From positions 36,400,038 to 36,464,037 of the forward strand of contig OX453273.1 of the NCBI GenBank assembly GCA_949710005.1: a stretch of DNA of 64,000 nt, given 5' to 3'. This document shows, piece after piece, positions 10,038 to 26,804 of this stretch (position 1 is the first letter of the stretch; the number at the start of each line of letters is the position of its first letter). Source of the stretch: Ricordea florida (Eukaryota; Cnidaria; Anthozoa; Corallimorpharia; Ricordeidae). The position numbers and the translations under genes were made by a program. Below the pieces are notes generated by a model. The model had not been told where the DNA came from and did not search any database. It saw only the letters and a list, made by a program, of their open reading frames with translations.

Positions 10038-11755
10038 GAGTCTGGGTTTTGGTCGAGTGTCGAGTGTCGAGGGTAACATGTCGAGTGTCGAGTGTAACAT
10101 GTCGAGTGTCGAGGGTCCCATGTCGAGGGTATAATAATAAAAGGACCCAAATAATAATAAATAAAATATTAATTCTTTAAAAAGAAATTAAAAATAACTA
10201 TGAAAATAGAATATTAATAGAAATAAAAAACGCGCGCTGTAGCGACGGCAGCGAATCACCCTGGTTGCGATCAATGCATCTGAAAAAGCGTTGACAGATC
10301 CGTAACAACAATTACCACTGCATCAGTTCTCATGGAGAAAAACAAGACAAACTTAAAGAGAATTATTTGATAGCAACCTTCTACCGGTGGTAAGTTTAGT
10401 GACTGTGTTCAATTCGAGGTTACTTGACCATGGTTTGTGCGAAAATAATCCAGGAAATCAACCACGGCGTGCGGCCCGTTGTGCAATGAAACCTAAGATA
10501 AGATATTCTATTATTTTGACAACTATCTTTGGAAAGTGGTCTCAGATTAAACAAAAAGCCTTTCAAAAGTGTGCAGTTACTCCCACACGTACTATCTCTC
10601 AAGTTCGATCAACACGTGTTTTCGTTTTACTTGTGCTTGAGTATTTTCGGTGTATTCCGGTCAAATGGAACACAAATGGCAAATGGGTCGTGAAACGGGA
10701 AAGTTACCAGGCGTCCAACAAATTATAAGGTGTGCGTCTCATGCTCTTAGATTACAGAATTTAAAATTCTGTAAAATACGGTTGGAAAGTGATAACAACG
10801 GGGTGACAGGCCTGCACAACTCCCATCCACGTGTAATAGCCGGTCAGTGTAAAATGGGGTTGACAGGCCTACACGACTCCCCAGCGCGTGTTCAAAATAG
10901 CCTTTTTATAGTTTGGCTCTCACGAGTATGTCTTTGAGCGACCGCCCTCTTTTATAAGATACAAGGGGCGGTTTTTTGTAGATTCCGCTCAGTAATGGTT
11001 GTTGTTCTATTAAATGCCAGTTTTTCGTGAGAATTTGCTTTAGGTTTGGCACTGATGGTTGGTATTGCGTGACAAAAGGCAAGATTCGTTGGTTTGTCTT
11101 TGGTTTCTGTTGAAGGGCTAGTTTCCTGTCTTTGAAGTTCACCTCTGAGAGGGTTATGTTAATAAGATCCTCTGGGAAACCCCCCTGGAAAACCGCTATG
11201 TCACAATTCAAAACAAACCTCATCGAAAGAGAATATCCTGAAACTCTTGTTTCAACAACTCTCGCAGAAATTACATTTGAGGAGAGAAAAGCTGCCCTAC
11301 AACAGAAACGTAAACAAGACACGCGAATCTTGCCTTTTGTCACACAATATCTCCCATCAGTGCCTAACTTAAAACAAATACTCAACAACAACCATTGCTT
11401 AGAAAAATATTCAAAGATCCCCTATTGTCTCGTACAAAAGGGGCAGATACCTAAAGGATATACTCGTTAGAGCAAAGCTATAACCGGCTATTACACGTGG
11501 ATGGGAGTTGTGCAGGCCTGTCACACCATTGTTATCGCTACAGCCTCTATCGTGGAGCGTACGTTCTTTATTTCTATTAATATTCTATTTTCATAGTTAT
11601 TTTTAATTTTTTTTTAAGAATTAATATTTTATTTATTATTATTTGGTTCCTTTTATTATTATACCCTCGACATGGGACCCTCGACACTCGACATGTTACA
11701 CTCGACACTCGACATGTTACCCTCGACACTCGACACTCGACCAAAACCCAGACTC
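10038..11755. mobile_element. Long-TIR element with 9-bp target duplication (MULE-like)
   Basis: 1718 bp with terminal inverted repeats of about 210 bp. The outer ends read GAGTCTGGGTTTTGG inward from 10038 and its complement at 11755. The first 100 bases of each arm are sub-terminal repeats of TCGAGTGTCGAGGGT(A)AC type. It is flanked on both sides by CAAGGAAAC (10029-10037 and 11756-11764), a perfect 9-bp direct repeat. Long TIRs plus a 9-bp duplication fit Mutator-like elements, so the class is inferred from family habits. No transposase is visible. The interior holds two inverted Penelope-derived fragments, described separately. Confidence 0.85.
10800..11530. repeat. Inverted Penelope-derived fragments captured in the long-TIR element
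   Basis: Two copies of the spacer region between RT and GIY-YIG of a Penelope-like protein stand head to head. One is on the minus strand (about 11,180 down to 10,915) and one on the plus strand (about 11,200 to 11,470). Both contain RILPFVTQY.PSVPNLKQIL, but they differ at many residues. The homologous region of the host element, near 13,300-13,470, is more distant. An inverted 40-bp flank ('gcctgcacaactcccatcc', about 10,811, and its complement near 11,497-11,515) extends the palindrome outward. The captured DNA therefore came from another Penelope lineage. Confidence 0.7.
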
Positions 11756-12257
11756 CAAGGAAACTATTCAAGATCTCATTTCAAATCAAGAATTACCCGT
11801 CACGGCTAAGAATCTGGTTATCACAACTCCTAGAACTTCACGAATCTACTTCAAACCTAAAATCCACAAACCGAACAATCCCGGCCGACCTATTGTTTCT
11901 GCATGCAGTTGCCCAACCGAACTTATCTCCAGCTATTTAGACAAAATCATGGTACCCATTGTCAAATCTTTACCATCCTACTTTAAAGACACCAACCACG
12001 CACTAAAAATCTTCCGCGACTTTAACTTCTCCGGCGAAAACAAGTTTATTTTCACTATGGACATCACTTCTTTATACACTGTCATACCGAACAACGAAGG
12101 ACTTCTAGCACTCAAATTTTATTTAGACCAGCGCTCTACAAAAGAGCCCAGCTCAGAAACATTACTTCGCCTAGCCGAACTAGTTTTAACACTCAACCGT
12201 TTCTCATTCTCCAAAAACTACTACCAACAAATCAATGGCGTCGCTATGGGCACTAAA
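11756..12257 (+). pseudogene. Penelope-like ORF, central RT part
   Basis: The frame continues directly from the piece ending at 10037. It carries the RT core: YFKPKIHKPNNPGRPIVS near 11,850-11,900, FIFTMDITSLYTVIPN near 12,050-12,095 and a final NGVAMGTK near 12,232-12,257. It stops at the second insertion (12,258). Frame continuity over both insertion points supports the target-site calls. Confidence 0.8.
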
Positions 12258-12740
12258 CCCGGGGGAGGGGGCGGGGAGTACTTGGGTTAATGTTTGCTAG
12301 GTATGTGCCGCTGGCCTCTCAGAGCACCCACCCCATTTTAGTCTATTTTTTGGCCAATTATAGACACCATCTTAGTCACTTTTTGGAAAATGTAATTTTT
12401 GCGATCCCAACTTAGTCACTTTCTATTTATGCATCTACCTTGTCAGTCCTTTAAAAAGCCGGGTCATCCAAAAATGAATTGACACAATTTTTAAAAGTGA
12501 ATAAAGAACACTTTACTTCCACCTAAATAAACACCTTTCTGATCTTTTTAACAGAGAATCTTCCCATTACGATTCCCTATTTACCCCCAAAATTCGAAAA
12601 TTTGCGACCCCATTCTATTAACTCTATTGAAAATGCGACCCCATTATAGTCACTGCAGTTGTGAAAATGCCGCGAGTGCGACCCCATTCAGCGGCACATC
12701 CCCATTAGGCTCCTGTAAGAGAGTACCCCCCCCCCCCCGG
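12258..12740. mobile_element. Short element with G/C-homopolymer ends
   Basis: About 483 bp. The left end begins CCCGGGGGAGGGGGCGGGG then AGTACT; the right end is the near complement, GAGAGTAC then a C run ending CCGGGG. GCACTAAA (8 bp; 9 bp if one G of the run is counted) flanks both sides, at 12,250-12,257 and 12,742-12,749. The interior repeats a motif near 'ccccattntagtcact' in several places and codes for nothing. Target size 8-9 bp fits hAT or MULE; the run of G prevents a firm choice. Confidence 0.8.
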
Positions 12741-12749
12741 GGCACTAAA

Positions 12750-13511
12750 ATGAGACCTAGCTATGCTAATCTCTTCGTAGGCTACATTGAAAACCAATTT
12801 TTCAGCCAATACAACGGACCTAAACCTAAACTATATCGCCGCTACATTGACGACTGCGTTGGCGCAACTTCATCCACCAGGGAAGAACTTGAGCATTTCA
12901 TTAGTTCTGTCAATTCGTTCCACCCAGCATTGAAATATACTTGGCAAATTTCAGAAACCTCAATAGCTTTTCCTGATATCAACGTTTCAATCCACAACAA
13001 CGGCCTATCAACTAGTGTGTACTACAAACCTACAGACTCCCAAAGTTATTTGTTGCACTCGTCTTCTCACCCCACCCATGTTAAAAATTCCATTCCATAT
13101 TCTCAATTCCTCAGACTTCGACGTTTATGTAGTGATGAGTTGGACTTTTCCAGCAAATCAGACGAAATGCTTCAGTTCTTCAAGAACCGTGGCTACCCTG
13201 ACTCAGTTGTGAAGACAGCTCAACAACGCGCTCAAACAACTGATCAACACTCAGCACCACAAACGTCACAAAAGGAAGAGAACCAGAGAATACCGTTGAC
13301 ACTCACTTTTCACCCACTCAACCTACCTGTCAAGAACATCATTCTGAAGAACTTCAAGTTACTTCAGAATGACAACGAAACAGGTAGCATCTTCTCACTA
13401 CCACCACTCATCTCATTCAAGCGTAACAAAAACGTAAGCGATTTTTTAGTTAGAAGTACACTAAAATCAGACGAATCACCCGGCACTTACAACTGCACAC
13501 GCAAAAGATGA
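12750..13511 (+). pseudogene. Penelope-like ORF, RT active site and linker
   Basis: Starts with the residues following the insertion (MRPSYANLFVG). It contains the catalytic YIDDCVG at about 12,843-12,863 and AFPDINVSI near 12,970, followed by the variable linker (PPLISFKRNKNVSDFLVRS near 13,405-13,460). It ends at TGA 13,509-13,511, where a Cys or similar codon is expected because the frame continues into the endonuclease. No product is expected. Confidence 0.8.
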
Positions 13512-13904
13512 AAAACTTGCCCTTTCATCCACAACACAAACAAAATAGCAGGCCCTAAACGATCGCTTAAAATCACCGACCGTTTCACATGCACTTCCGC
13601 CAACGTTATCTATTGCATAAAATGCACCTTATGCAAGAAGATATACATCGGTGAGACCGGAAGAAGATTAGGTGACCGTTTCCGCGAACATCTGCGTGAC
13701 GTCGAACGAAATGACAAAGATGCATCGAAACCTGTAGCGCGACACTTTAATCTACCTAACCACTCAACTCACAACCTGACGGTATGTGGCCTTTCCGTGC
13801 ATCAGGGCAACACGGAAAGCCGTAAAAACCTAGAACAGAAATTTATCTTCCAACTCGGTTCTCTTAATCCCCACGGTATCAACGAACGTTTCTCATTCAT
13901 TTAA
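13512..13904 (+). pseudogene. Penelope-like GIY-YIG endonuclease domain
   Basis: The frame after the premature TGA encodes a C-x2-C-containing GIY-YIG nuclease: VIYCIKCTLCKKIYIGETG with RRLGDRFREHL directly after, near 13,603-13,695. Further on come VARHFNLPNHS and a C-terminal NPHGINERFSFI ending with TAA. In intact Penelope-like elements this domain nicks target DNA. Here it is separated from its RT by the stop, so the copy is inactive. Confidence 0.85.
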
Positions 13905-14015
13905 TCATTCATCTAATTTATTCACTTCCATTCACACACTACTATGGTCCCACCAATAGCATGGCTCCAAACTTCTCTATATAAATTGAACGTAACCCAC
14001 AATCCTCCCATTCGC

Positions 14016-14047
14016 TCCGACGAAGGGCTAACGCTCGAAACGTCAGC
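14016..14047 (+). ncRNA. Hammerhead-ribozyme-like motif in Penelope 3' region (tentative)
   Basis: The sequence CCGACGA, a 12-base spacer, then CGAAACGTC resembles the conserved core order of a type I hammerhead (CUGANGA, helix II, GAAAC, cleavage triplet GUC). Penelope-like elements are known to carry minimal hammerheads. The U of the CUGANGA box is replaced by C and helix III would be almost absent, so it may be a relic or work only as a dimer. Call rests on motif order alone. Confidence 0.3.
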
Positions 14048-14214
14048 ACCTCCCTTTTACCTTACGGTGATATAACTTACCAAGAGCCATTACCAATAAT
14101 GGTATGGTAATGGTGGGCTCCTGAACTTACTTAATCAACTCGTTTGATTTACCCAGTTTCACTATATTACAGTAACACGACGTAGCTACTGTTAAGTGGA
14201 GGAGGAATAACAAT

Positions 14215-20406
<6,192 letters not shown>

Positions 20407-20409
20407 CTC

Positions 20410-21238
20410 GTGAAATTTCAGCCCGAATTCTAGGCTTAAATGAAAACGATGTTTAGTAAATAAAGACAGAAAGAAGATTTTTGTTGTAGGGAACCTTTGC
20501 CACGAGTTGTTCGGCAATTGTCTGAAGTTGTTAAACATTTGTCGAAACAAGCTGAGAAGGGAGCTGTAGGAAGTACTCGTTGGCCAGTAAGTCACCAACT
20601 TAGTCTTAAGTAACGCTTAAGTACTTTCCGTTTTCTTTTGTTTCTTATTAAGATGCCCAAGGGGACTTTAATTTTTTGCACAATCCGCATTTGATGAATG
20701 ATGCACGGGAACAACCAAGTCTTTTCCCTAACAAATATAGCCTGCGTGTAACGCCTGACGTAAAATGACTCGATCCAGGTCCTGCGCGTCGCGAGACTTA
20801 CAGTTCTCACGCGCAAAGCATGCAACAAATCAGGAAATAAACAGAAAAACCATCAATGCCAAAACATTAATAAAAAATAGTTAAAACGTTCAAAACAACT
20901 ACATTTCCTTTGTACACAAGTACAGTCTTGCTTAAAATTTCGGAAATTGGTTTTAGAAAACAGTCCTAAGAAAGTGCGCGTGCTGATTGGTTAGAATTCG
21001 TGTTTCTATAACTCGATAGAAACACAGAACTTGCACGAGCTGTTGACGTAATGATGACGCGAGCAAAGAGAATTTACATTTTGATAATCAAAGCTAACAA
21101 GTTGCTTTTCTTTTTTTCGTCGCGGTGTTTTCTAAAAGAAATAGAAAACATGTTCTTCGTGTTTCTATTGAGTTATAGAAACACTCGTGAAAGTTTGGGA
21201 GAACTCGAAAAAGCTGTGGAAACACTCGCCTGTGGCTC

Positions 21239-21269
<31 letters not shown>

Positions 21270-21945
21270 CTTCCACTCGTGTGTGTGTAACTCGATAGAA
21301 ACACGGTACATGTTTTCTATTTCTTAAATAATGAACAATGCCAGATTAACTATAGATATGTGCGCACACACGCATGCGGCTAACTGCAAGTACTAATGCT
21401 GAAAAACAATTCATGTCGTTTGTGGACCGTAAAAATAGCAAAAGGCTCTCATACGAACATTACATTTGATACGATCTAAAAAGGGTATAAGAAATATATG
21501 TTATATGTCTTTCGGCCTCGGGTAGCATTTTCAAGACCTCGCTATACGGACAGAACCTGAATCGGAAAATAACTTTTTTTTCTAGTAGTGCTGTTTGTCG
21601 GTCTTTTCATTCATTGTACGTGTTTAAGTTTTTAGTGTTTACATTCTCGTCTATAAAATTATCTTCATGATGGTAAGATGCACTCTCTCTGTACCATTCA
21701 GGGCTGTCCGACTCCATGAAGAAGCGGGTTTTAGCCCTTCAAAGCTTAAATTTTTTTTACATAAAACTACTTCAATTTTTGTAAACACAAGGACAAAAAC
21801 TCACGAAAGCGTTACCGTGACCGTGGGAAAAGATAGGAAAATCCGGACCGCGTTAAGAACCAATCAGATTGCAGGATTCGTTACCACTGAGTATTTTATT
21901 TACGCTCCGTTCTCATGGTTTGTTTCCTCAGCCGAGTTTAGCAAC
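20410..21945. other. Intergenic region between ATPase and esterase
   Basis: The two genes converge here. Apart from the palindrome at 21,136-21,325 I see no element or gene with support. Likely 3' untranslated sequence of the ATPase follows 20,406; 'aataaa' occurs at 20,459. Confidence 0.4.
21136..21325. repeat. Imperfect palindrome (MITE-like)
   Basis: The outer arm 'aagaaatagaaaacatgt' at 21,136 matches the complement ending at 21,325. The arms continue inward through 'cgtgtttctat', 'gagttatagaaacac' and 'gtttgggagaac' with few mismatches. A partial extra arm ('gtgtttctataactcgatagaaacac') lies just outside at 21,000-21,025. No target duplication was resolved. Confidence 0.65.
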
Positions 21946-21948
21946 TTT

Positions 21949-24573
21949 CTAGAAAAGCGAGAGTAATAAAGCAACAGTTGTCATAAATACTTGAGGCAGG
22001 ATTCCCACACCAGCGGTCAGTCCTTCTCCTCTGCTCACATGCTGCTTCTCTGTGACTTTAAAATTGACTTTAGCCAGTTTTGGATAGTACTCGTTCCAGA
22101 AAGCCATTCTTCGAGGATGGAAATTTGACTCCATCTTAGGGTTAGCAGTTATGTGTAAGTACGCCCTGTGGCTGGAGTTGAATGCATCCCACTCCAGTCC
22201 CCCAGCCAACAGTGTCGATTTTTCGAACTTGGCGAAGTTTGTGTATGCCGACATCACAAACTCACTGACGTTTCTGTCATGTGCGTCAAATGTGTCATTA
22301 AACATAAAGGGAGCACCGAACACGGAGAAGGCATTTTCGCCATGCGCCACGCCCACCCATTCAGGCCAGAAACTTCCACGTCTGGAACGGTGAGCGAATT
22401 CATACATGTAAACAGGGGCAAACTGGCTGTGAATAGCGGCAACTTCATGAGTTGGTGCCACAAATATATAGTCGCCAACGAGGTCTATCAGCTGCTGTCT
22501 CTGCTCTTTTTTATTGCTGTTGTCAGGCCATGGCGTGTACATAAACTGCATAGCGACTGCAGTGAGGTTTGCATTCTCTTCTCTGTAAAAAGGGAAAGAA
22601 AACAGTTAAACAACCTCATCAGAAAGGTGCAAAGGGCAGAGATTTCACGATAAAGGGTATCAGAACGAACGCATGCAGAGCACACGTTTGTCTGAGAGGT
22701 GCAGGAACTCTTTCAATAAGGAGGGCTGGCAGACAAGACACGTCTTCGTTAAGATCACGTAAGCAGCGTTTGTACTTCCACAGGCAGCCCAAGCCTAGAG
22801 AAAGATGAACCGTAATATCCCTGATGAACTCCCCCAAACCAGCATGAGAACCTGGCAAAGTATAACTTATACCACAAACAAACAAGAGACTTGTCGCAGT
22901 TTGTTATGAATCCTTAAATTTGGCGACCTCATTTTTATAATGATAATAATGATAATGAATTTATATAGCGCATATGAATATGTTCAAAGGCGCATTACAT
23001 TTCTATTGGGTGAGATCGGACGTCAGGATGCAAATTATTATGCAAAACGTGGACAATGGGCTGCCTGTGGTACTTCCAGGGCAATCGGGGTCTCCTGTAG
23101 CAAATATGGTCCCTGAAGAAATGCGTTTTAGGCGGAATGCCAATGCAATTAAACTGCAAGGCATTTTAAATATAATATATAAAAGGTTAAAAACAGGGAG
23201 TTTCAATTGAGTAACTAAAAAACCCGCGCGAAGTCGATCGAGGCATGGCCTTCCCAATAGGTGTGACCCGTAGGGACACATACCGACAGTTATTTTTCTC
23301 CAATCAAATTTGATCTCGAGAAATATAAAGGGCTGAAGTGAAATTCTACACTATTTTACTTATGAAGTCTTGGAATAATTATTGCAGCCCGTCGTCATAA
23401 CGTATCTTACCTATCATTCCAAGCGCGGGCGAGGTAGGCCGTGAACAAGTTAAACGACTCCGTACTAACACCAACAGTTAAATTACTAAAGAGACCAAGA
23501 GCGACCAGTCCGAACACAAACGAGCCACCTTCTTGGCTGGTAAAGCTGACCATCAACCTTACTTTGCTAAACTTGCCTTCCTTTCTGAGATTTCGGGGCG
23601 AATCAGGAAGAAAGTGTTTGTCCACAACCGGAGAAAACAGTAAATTATCATAAAATACAAAGGAAGCCATCAGGCCCTGCACAGCCGCCTGTATGTCTTC
23701 CGCTTTCTTCGTGCGTAAACACTGAACCAGATCCTCGTTGTCGTCCGAATCACAATCGATCTTTTTAGCCAGTTCTTTAGTGTGACGAATTCCATAAGGA
23801 AGGGGCTGAACTGCAAATCCTGATAAATCCACTCCGCTCTCGGCAATTGCGTGATGAAACAGTTCCGAGGATAACGGCGACAGCAGATGCAGACAGACAC
23901 TAGTGCCCCCGGCACTAAGTCCAAATATAGTAACTCGAGTCGGATCACCTCCAAAGTGTTCAATGTTTTCATGTGTCCAATTTAATGCCTCCACTTGATC
24001 CAACATTCCAAAGTTCCCTGGGGCTTTCGAATCGCCAGTAGTCGCAAAACCAAATGCACCGAGTCGGTACTGGATTGAGACCACAACAACTCCAAACGTG
24101 GCCAACATATCGCCTTGATGTAACATTGCACTACCCGTAATATACCCTCCGCCATGGATATAAACCATCACGGGTAAAGTTTGGTTGACGCTCGGCGTGT
24201 ACACGTCCAAGAACAAACAATCCTCGCTGTATGTAATAGGTTGAGGCAGGTATTTTACGTAAAATGTTTCCAATTCTGGTCCTTGCATACAAGCGTGTCC
24301 ATGCCGTTTAGCTTGATGAACCTCGGGTTTCCAAGCTGTTGGTGGTTTTGGATTTTTCAGTCGATTTTCGCCAGTTGGTGGAGAAGCAAAAGGAATTCCG
24401 AGAAACCTGTGGATAGATTTGTGTGGACCAGGCGCTTGCGGATAATACTGCGTTAATCCCTCGATATCTCCATACTTTGTTGACACTGTCACTGCTACGA
24501 TCTGGGGCAAAACATTGGAGGAGAACAGCAGCAGAATAAAAAACATGTTCGCGTTGAAATGTCGTGATATCAT
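21949..24573 (-). CDS. Cholinesterase/carboxylesterase-like, secreted, probable GPI anchor (2 exons)
   Basis: Minus exons 24,573-23,411 and 22,582-21,949 (GT-AG, phase 2) give 598 aa. Residues 8-28 form a signal peptide. The alpha/beta hydrolase fold of the type-B carboxylesterase family follows: YIHGGGY oxyanion region, SEDCLFLDVY, nucleophile Ser220 in FGLSAGG, Glu348 in SQEGGSF and His468 in GVAHGENAF, so the Ser-Glu-His triad is complete. The nucleophile motif has Leu instead of the usual Glu before Ser. The last 20 residues are hydrophobic and follow small residues, as in a GPI-attachment signal. Several N-x-S/T sites are present. Likely an extracellular membrane-tethered esterase; whether it hydrolyses acetylcholine cannot be read from sequence. 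A LINE tail sits in the intron. Confidence 0.88.
22930..23290 (-). mobile_element. LINE 3'-end fragment in esterase intron
   Basis: Starts with an ATA/ATG microsatellite followed by 'gaatttatatagcgcatatg', the complement of an L2/CR1-like 3' end (compare the LINE tail near 6800). The remaining 300 bases contain no intact frame. Minus orientation is inferred from the tail. Confidence 0.5.
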
Positions 24574-24720
24574 CAGATAACGCTAGGAAACGGTTACAAT
24601 ACTGATGAGTCAGCTTGTTGATGCATCTATTGGCACACCTCCCCGGCACGCCTAGCTACGCTTGATTTAGTAACGCTCAATTCTGGAGTGACCGAAACTT
24701 AGGGAAAAAGAAAGTTTCTC

Positions 24721-24853
24721 GGAATGATTTCCGCACAGGTCCCTACTCATTATGCATGCTGCAGTTGAATTGTCTTGGGAAGTGCGCGTGCAAACATTTC
24801 TTGTACGGCTACAGCATGCATAATAAAGGAGGGGCCTGTGCAGAAATCATTCC
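24721..24853. mobile_element. Palindromic MITE upstream of the esterase
   Basis: The end 'ggaatgatttccgcacagg' at 24,721 matches the complement of the end at 24,853 ('cctgtgcagaaatcattcc'). A second inner arm pair ('cattatgcatgctgcagt', 'acagcatgcataata') continues the palindrome. It lies 148 bp upstream of the esterase start codon, so it may sit within the promoter. Confidence 0.7.
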
Positions 24854-24859
24854 ATGAAA

Positions 24860-25925
24860 TTAACCATGGTTGGGTTTTCAGGGAAACTCAATGATAGGCC
24901 ATCGAATGATATTCAGTTTTAGCAACGTCATCCAAAACGTTCAAATTCATTGACCTTTTAGTCTCACTTGTCAGCTTATCAGTCAACATAGCCAACTAAC
25001 GTGACCGCTTCGTTCTTAAAAGCAATATAACCGTCAGTTCCAAGTCATTGACTAGAAACAAAGTTTTGCAGAGCATAACTCTTTCAAAATAGAAAATCTT
25101 CAAGTGAGTTTTGGTCGAAGAAAAAAACTGTTACGTTCGCGAGTGACGTAGAAAAAGAAAGCAAACAGACAAAACAACAGAGACTAGGGACATAATAGTA
25201 AAAAAAAAAAAAAACACAAAAAAAAAAAAAACCAAAGAAACCCGATAAAAATGACCGTAATAAAGTCTCGCTGTTTGGCTGCTTTATTGACACATTCTAG
25301 AACCATTGGTCTCTTCAGGAGCCCATGCTTCAATCTATCCACTTGTCAAATGATCACTTTTGCACAATAGGCTAGCGAATTACCTTTAAACAATGGCTCC
25401 AATTATCGGGAATATATTACTATCTTTGACGATTTCAGTTTTGCGCCACTAGTAACAGTCAGGCATTGTTTCTTAAAGAAAAGAAGAAGCAGAAGAAAAA
25501 AAAATAACTGAAGAAATCGAAAGGAGCTGGTCTCAATGGAATATCTAGTCGGCTTATTCTTGCATGCGCTTATTTAATTGCACCTTAAATTTCAAATATT
25601 GATTTGCATTTTTGAAGCCGTTTGTCAATTTTTTGTGAATATTTAATTATCTTAGCGCAACGCGGCAAAAATAGGTCAGCTGACTAATTATTTAAAAAGC
25701 TAGAAGTTTTCGTTACGCAACTTACATTTCAAAAGTGTCACCACAGATCGCAAATCGAAGCTTACTAGCCGCATATGGAACACAAATTGTAAGTGTAATA
25801 TTTGCCTGTCGCTTCAACCGAAATCAACATGTGTAATAACCTTTGTAATATTAATTTAAAGTTTCAGTTGACTATCCTACAACTACAAGTGCAAATAAAT
25901 TCCATGTACGGTCATGTACGCGAAA
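24860..25925. other. Intergenic, no gene recognised
   Basis: AT-rich, with an A-run (25,201-25,231) and no exon or repeat that I can define. Probably contains the esterase promoter at its left end. Confidence 0.35.
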
Positions 25926-25929
25926 ATCA

Positions 25930-26060
25930 GGCTCATCTCCGGTGTAATATAATTTATTCCTTTTCTTTGTTAGTTAGGGTTAGGTACATTGTTAAGAATG
26001 CTTTGTGTCCTTTGTATTACGTCAGTTGTGTGAATAAATTATATTACACCGGAGATGAGC
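25930..26060. mobile_element. Palindromic MITE, copy 2, with target duplication
   Basis: TIRs of about 30 bp (outer part 'ggctcatctccggtgtaat'). The flanks are direct repeats: CGAAAATCAG lies before and after, giving a duplication of 8-10 bp depending on where the TIR is cut. The interior is almost identical to the reverse complement of the copy at 9,381-9,490. Two such similar copies in 17 kb suggest recent activity. Confidence 0.8.
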
Positions 26061-26159
26061 CGAAAATCAGTTAGTGCTGAAATCTTCCACATATAGTAGC
26101 CCTTCAATCACAGGAGCGAATCAAATATATTTAATAGTTTTTGTTTGCTAAGGGAATAT

Positions 26160-26750
26160 TTCCTGATGATTACAGGTCCGTGAGGGTTACTCCTCTTTCT
26201 GAGCAAGGCGAAAGAAGCGACATAGTCAACTATCGTCAGGAGCCCATCACATCACCCGGAGCCTCCATCTCCCTTATAAACCCTAGGAGACAACCTTTGC
26301 CCGTATCTTTCTATTTTTAGTCGTTCAAACTCCCGCGAATGCATTGTACCGTCCAATCAGAACAAAGTTGTTCTTTTACGTCACATGCAGTCACAAACCA
26401 GTGATAGCGTCTCACAAAATATTCTCTTGAGACTGTACTAAAAATAAAAAGATACGAGCAAAGGTTGACTCAAGGATATAGTGTGTATGGAGGCTCCGGG
26501 TGATGGGTGATGGGCTCCTGCTATCGTCCAATACCAGTTATCTCTGTGATTGGCAAAGTAATTGAAAGAATTATCTATAATCAGCTCTTTGCCTATTTAT
26601 CTGATCATAATATTTTGTCGAAGCACGAACCTGAATTCCTTGTACTCATTCAATTGCTACAGTCTTATTAGATAGAGGCAAACGACAGTTGGGTCTATAA
26701 TATCGATACAGGTCACGTCAGCACTATTGTCCTTCTTGGCCCCATGTTAT
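26160..26750 (+). pseudogene. LINE reverse-transcriptase fragment split by a MITE
   Basis: Translation before 26,236 (SVRVTPLSEQGERSDIVNYR) and after 26,522 (VIGKVIERIIYNQLFAYL, then SWVYNIDTGHVS near 26,685-26,720) matches the start of LINE RT domains, where NYRPI is a conserved block. The interruption falls exactly in NYRP. Stops and frameshifts follow. A separate lineage from the 4.1-kb LINE judging by the residues around NYRP. Confidence 0.7.
26237..26521. mobile_element. MITE with CAGG ends and 7-bp target duplication
   Basis: 285 bp; the ends are CAGGAGCCCAT and its complement ATGGGCTCCTG. The inner arms 'cacccggagcctccat' and 'atggaggctccgggtg' match. CTATCGT flanks both sides (26,230-26,236, 26,522-26,528). 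It lies inside the LINE RT fragment. The CAGG end and near-8-bp duplication suggest a hAT-derived element. Confidence 0.8.
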
Positions 26751-26804
26751 CCTATTGGCTGAATTCATACTAGAGACGAATTATCCGTCTGACACTAATA
26801 TGTC

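Larger units (their letters stand above)
8930..14090 (+). mobile_element. Penelope-like element, decayed and carrying three inserted transposons
   Basis: Plus-strand Penelope-like retroelement with a reverse transcriptase and a GIY-YIG endonuclease in one reading direction. Coding pieces lie at about 8930-9380, 9491-10037, 11756-12257, 12750-13511 and 13512-13904. The gaps between them are a palindromic MITE (9381-9490), a long-TIR element (10038-11755) and a G-rich-ended element (12258-12740). When the last two are skipped at their target duplications the protein frame runs on without shift, so they are insertions into a once-intact element. In-frame stops at about 9085, 9973 and 13509 show it is dead. 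The 3' untranslated part ends near 14090. Confidence 0.85.

Noticed and set aside
25952-25985. Telomere-like 'gttagggttagg' word
   Set aside because: A single short occurrence inside a MITE (and its copy at 9,4xx); not a telomeric array.
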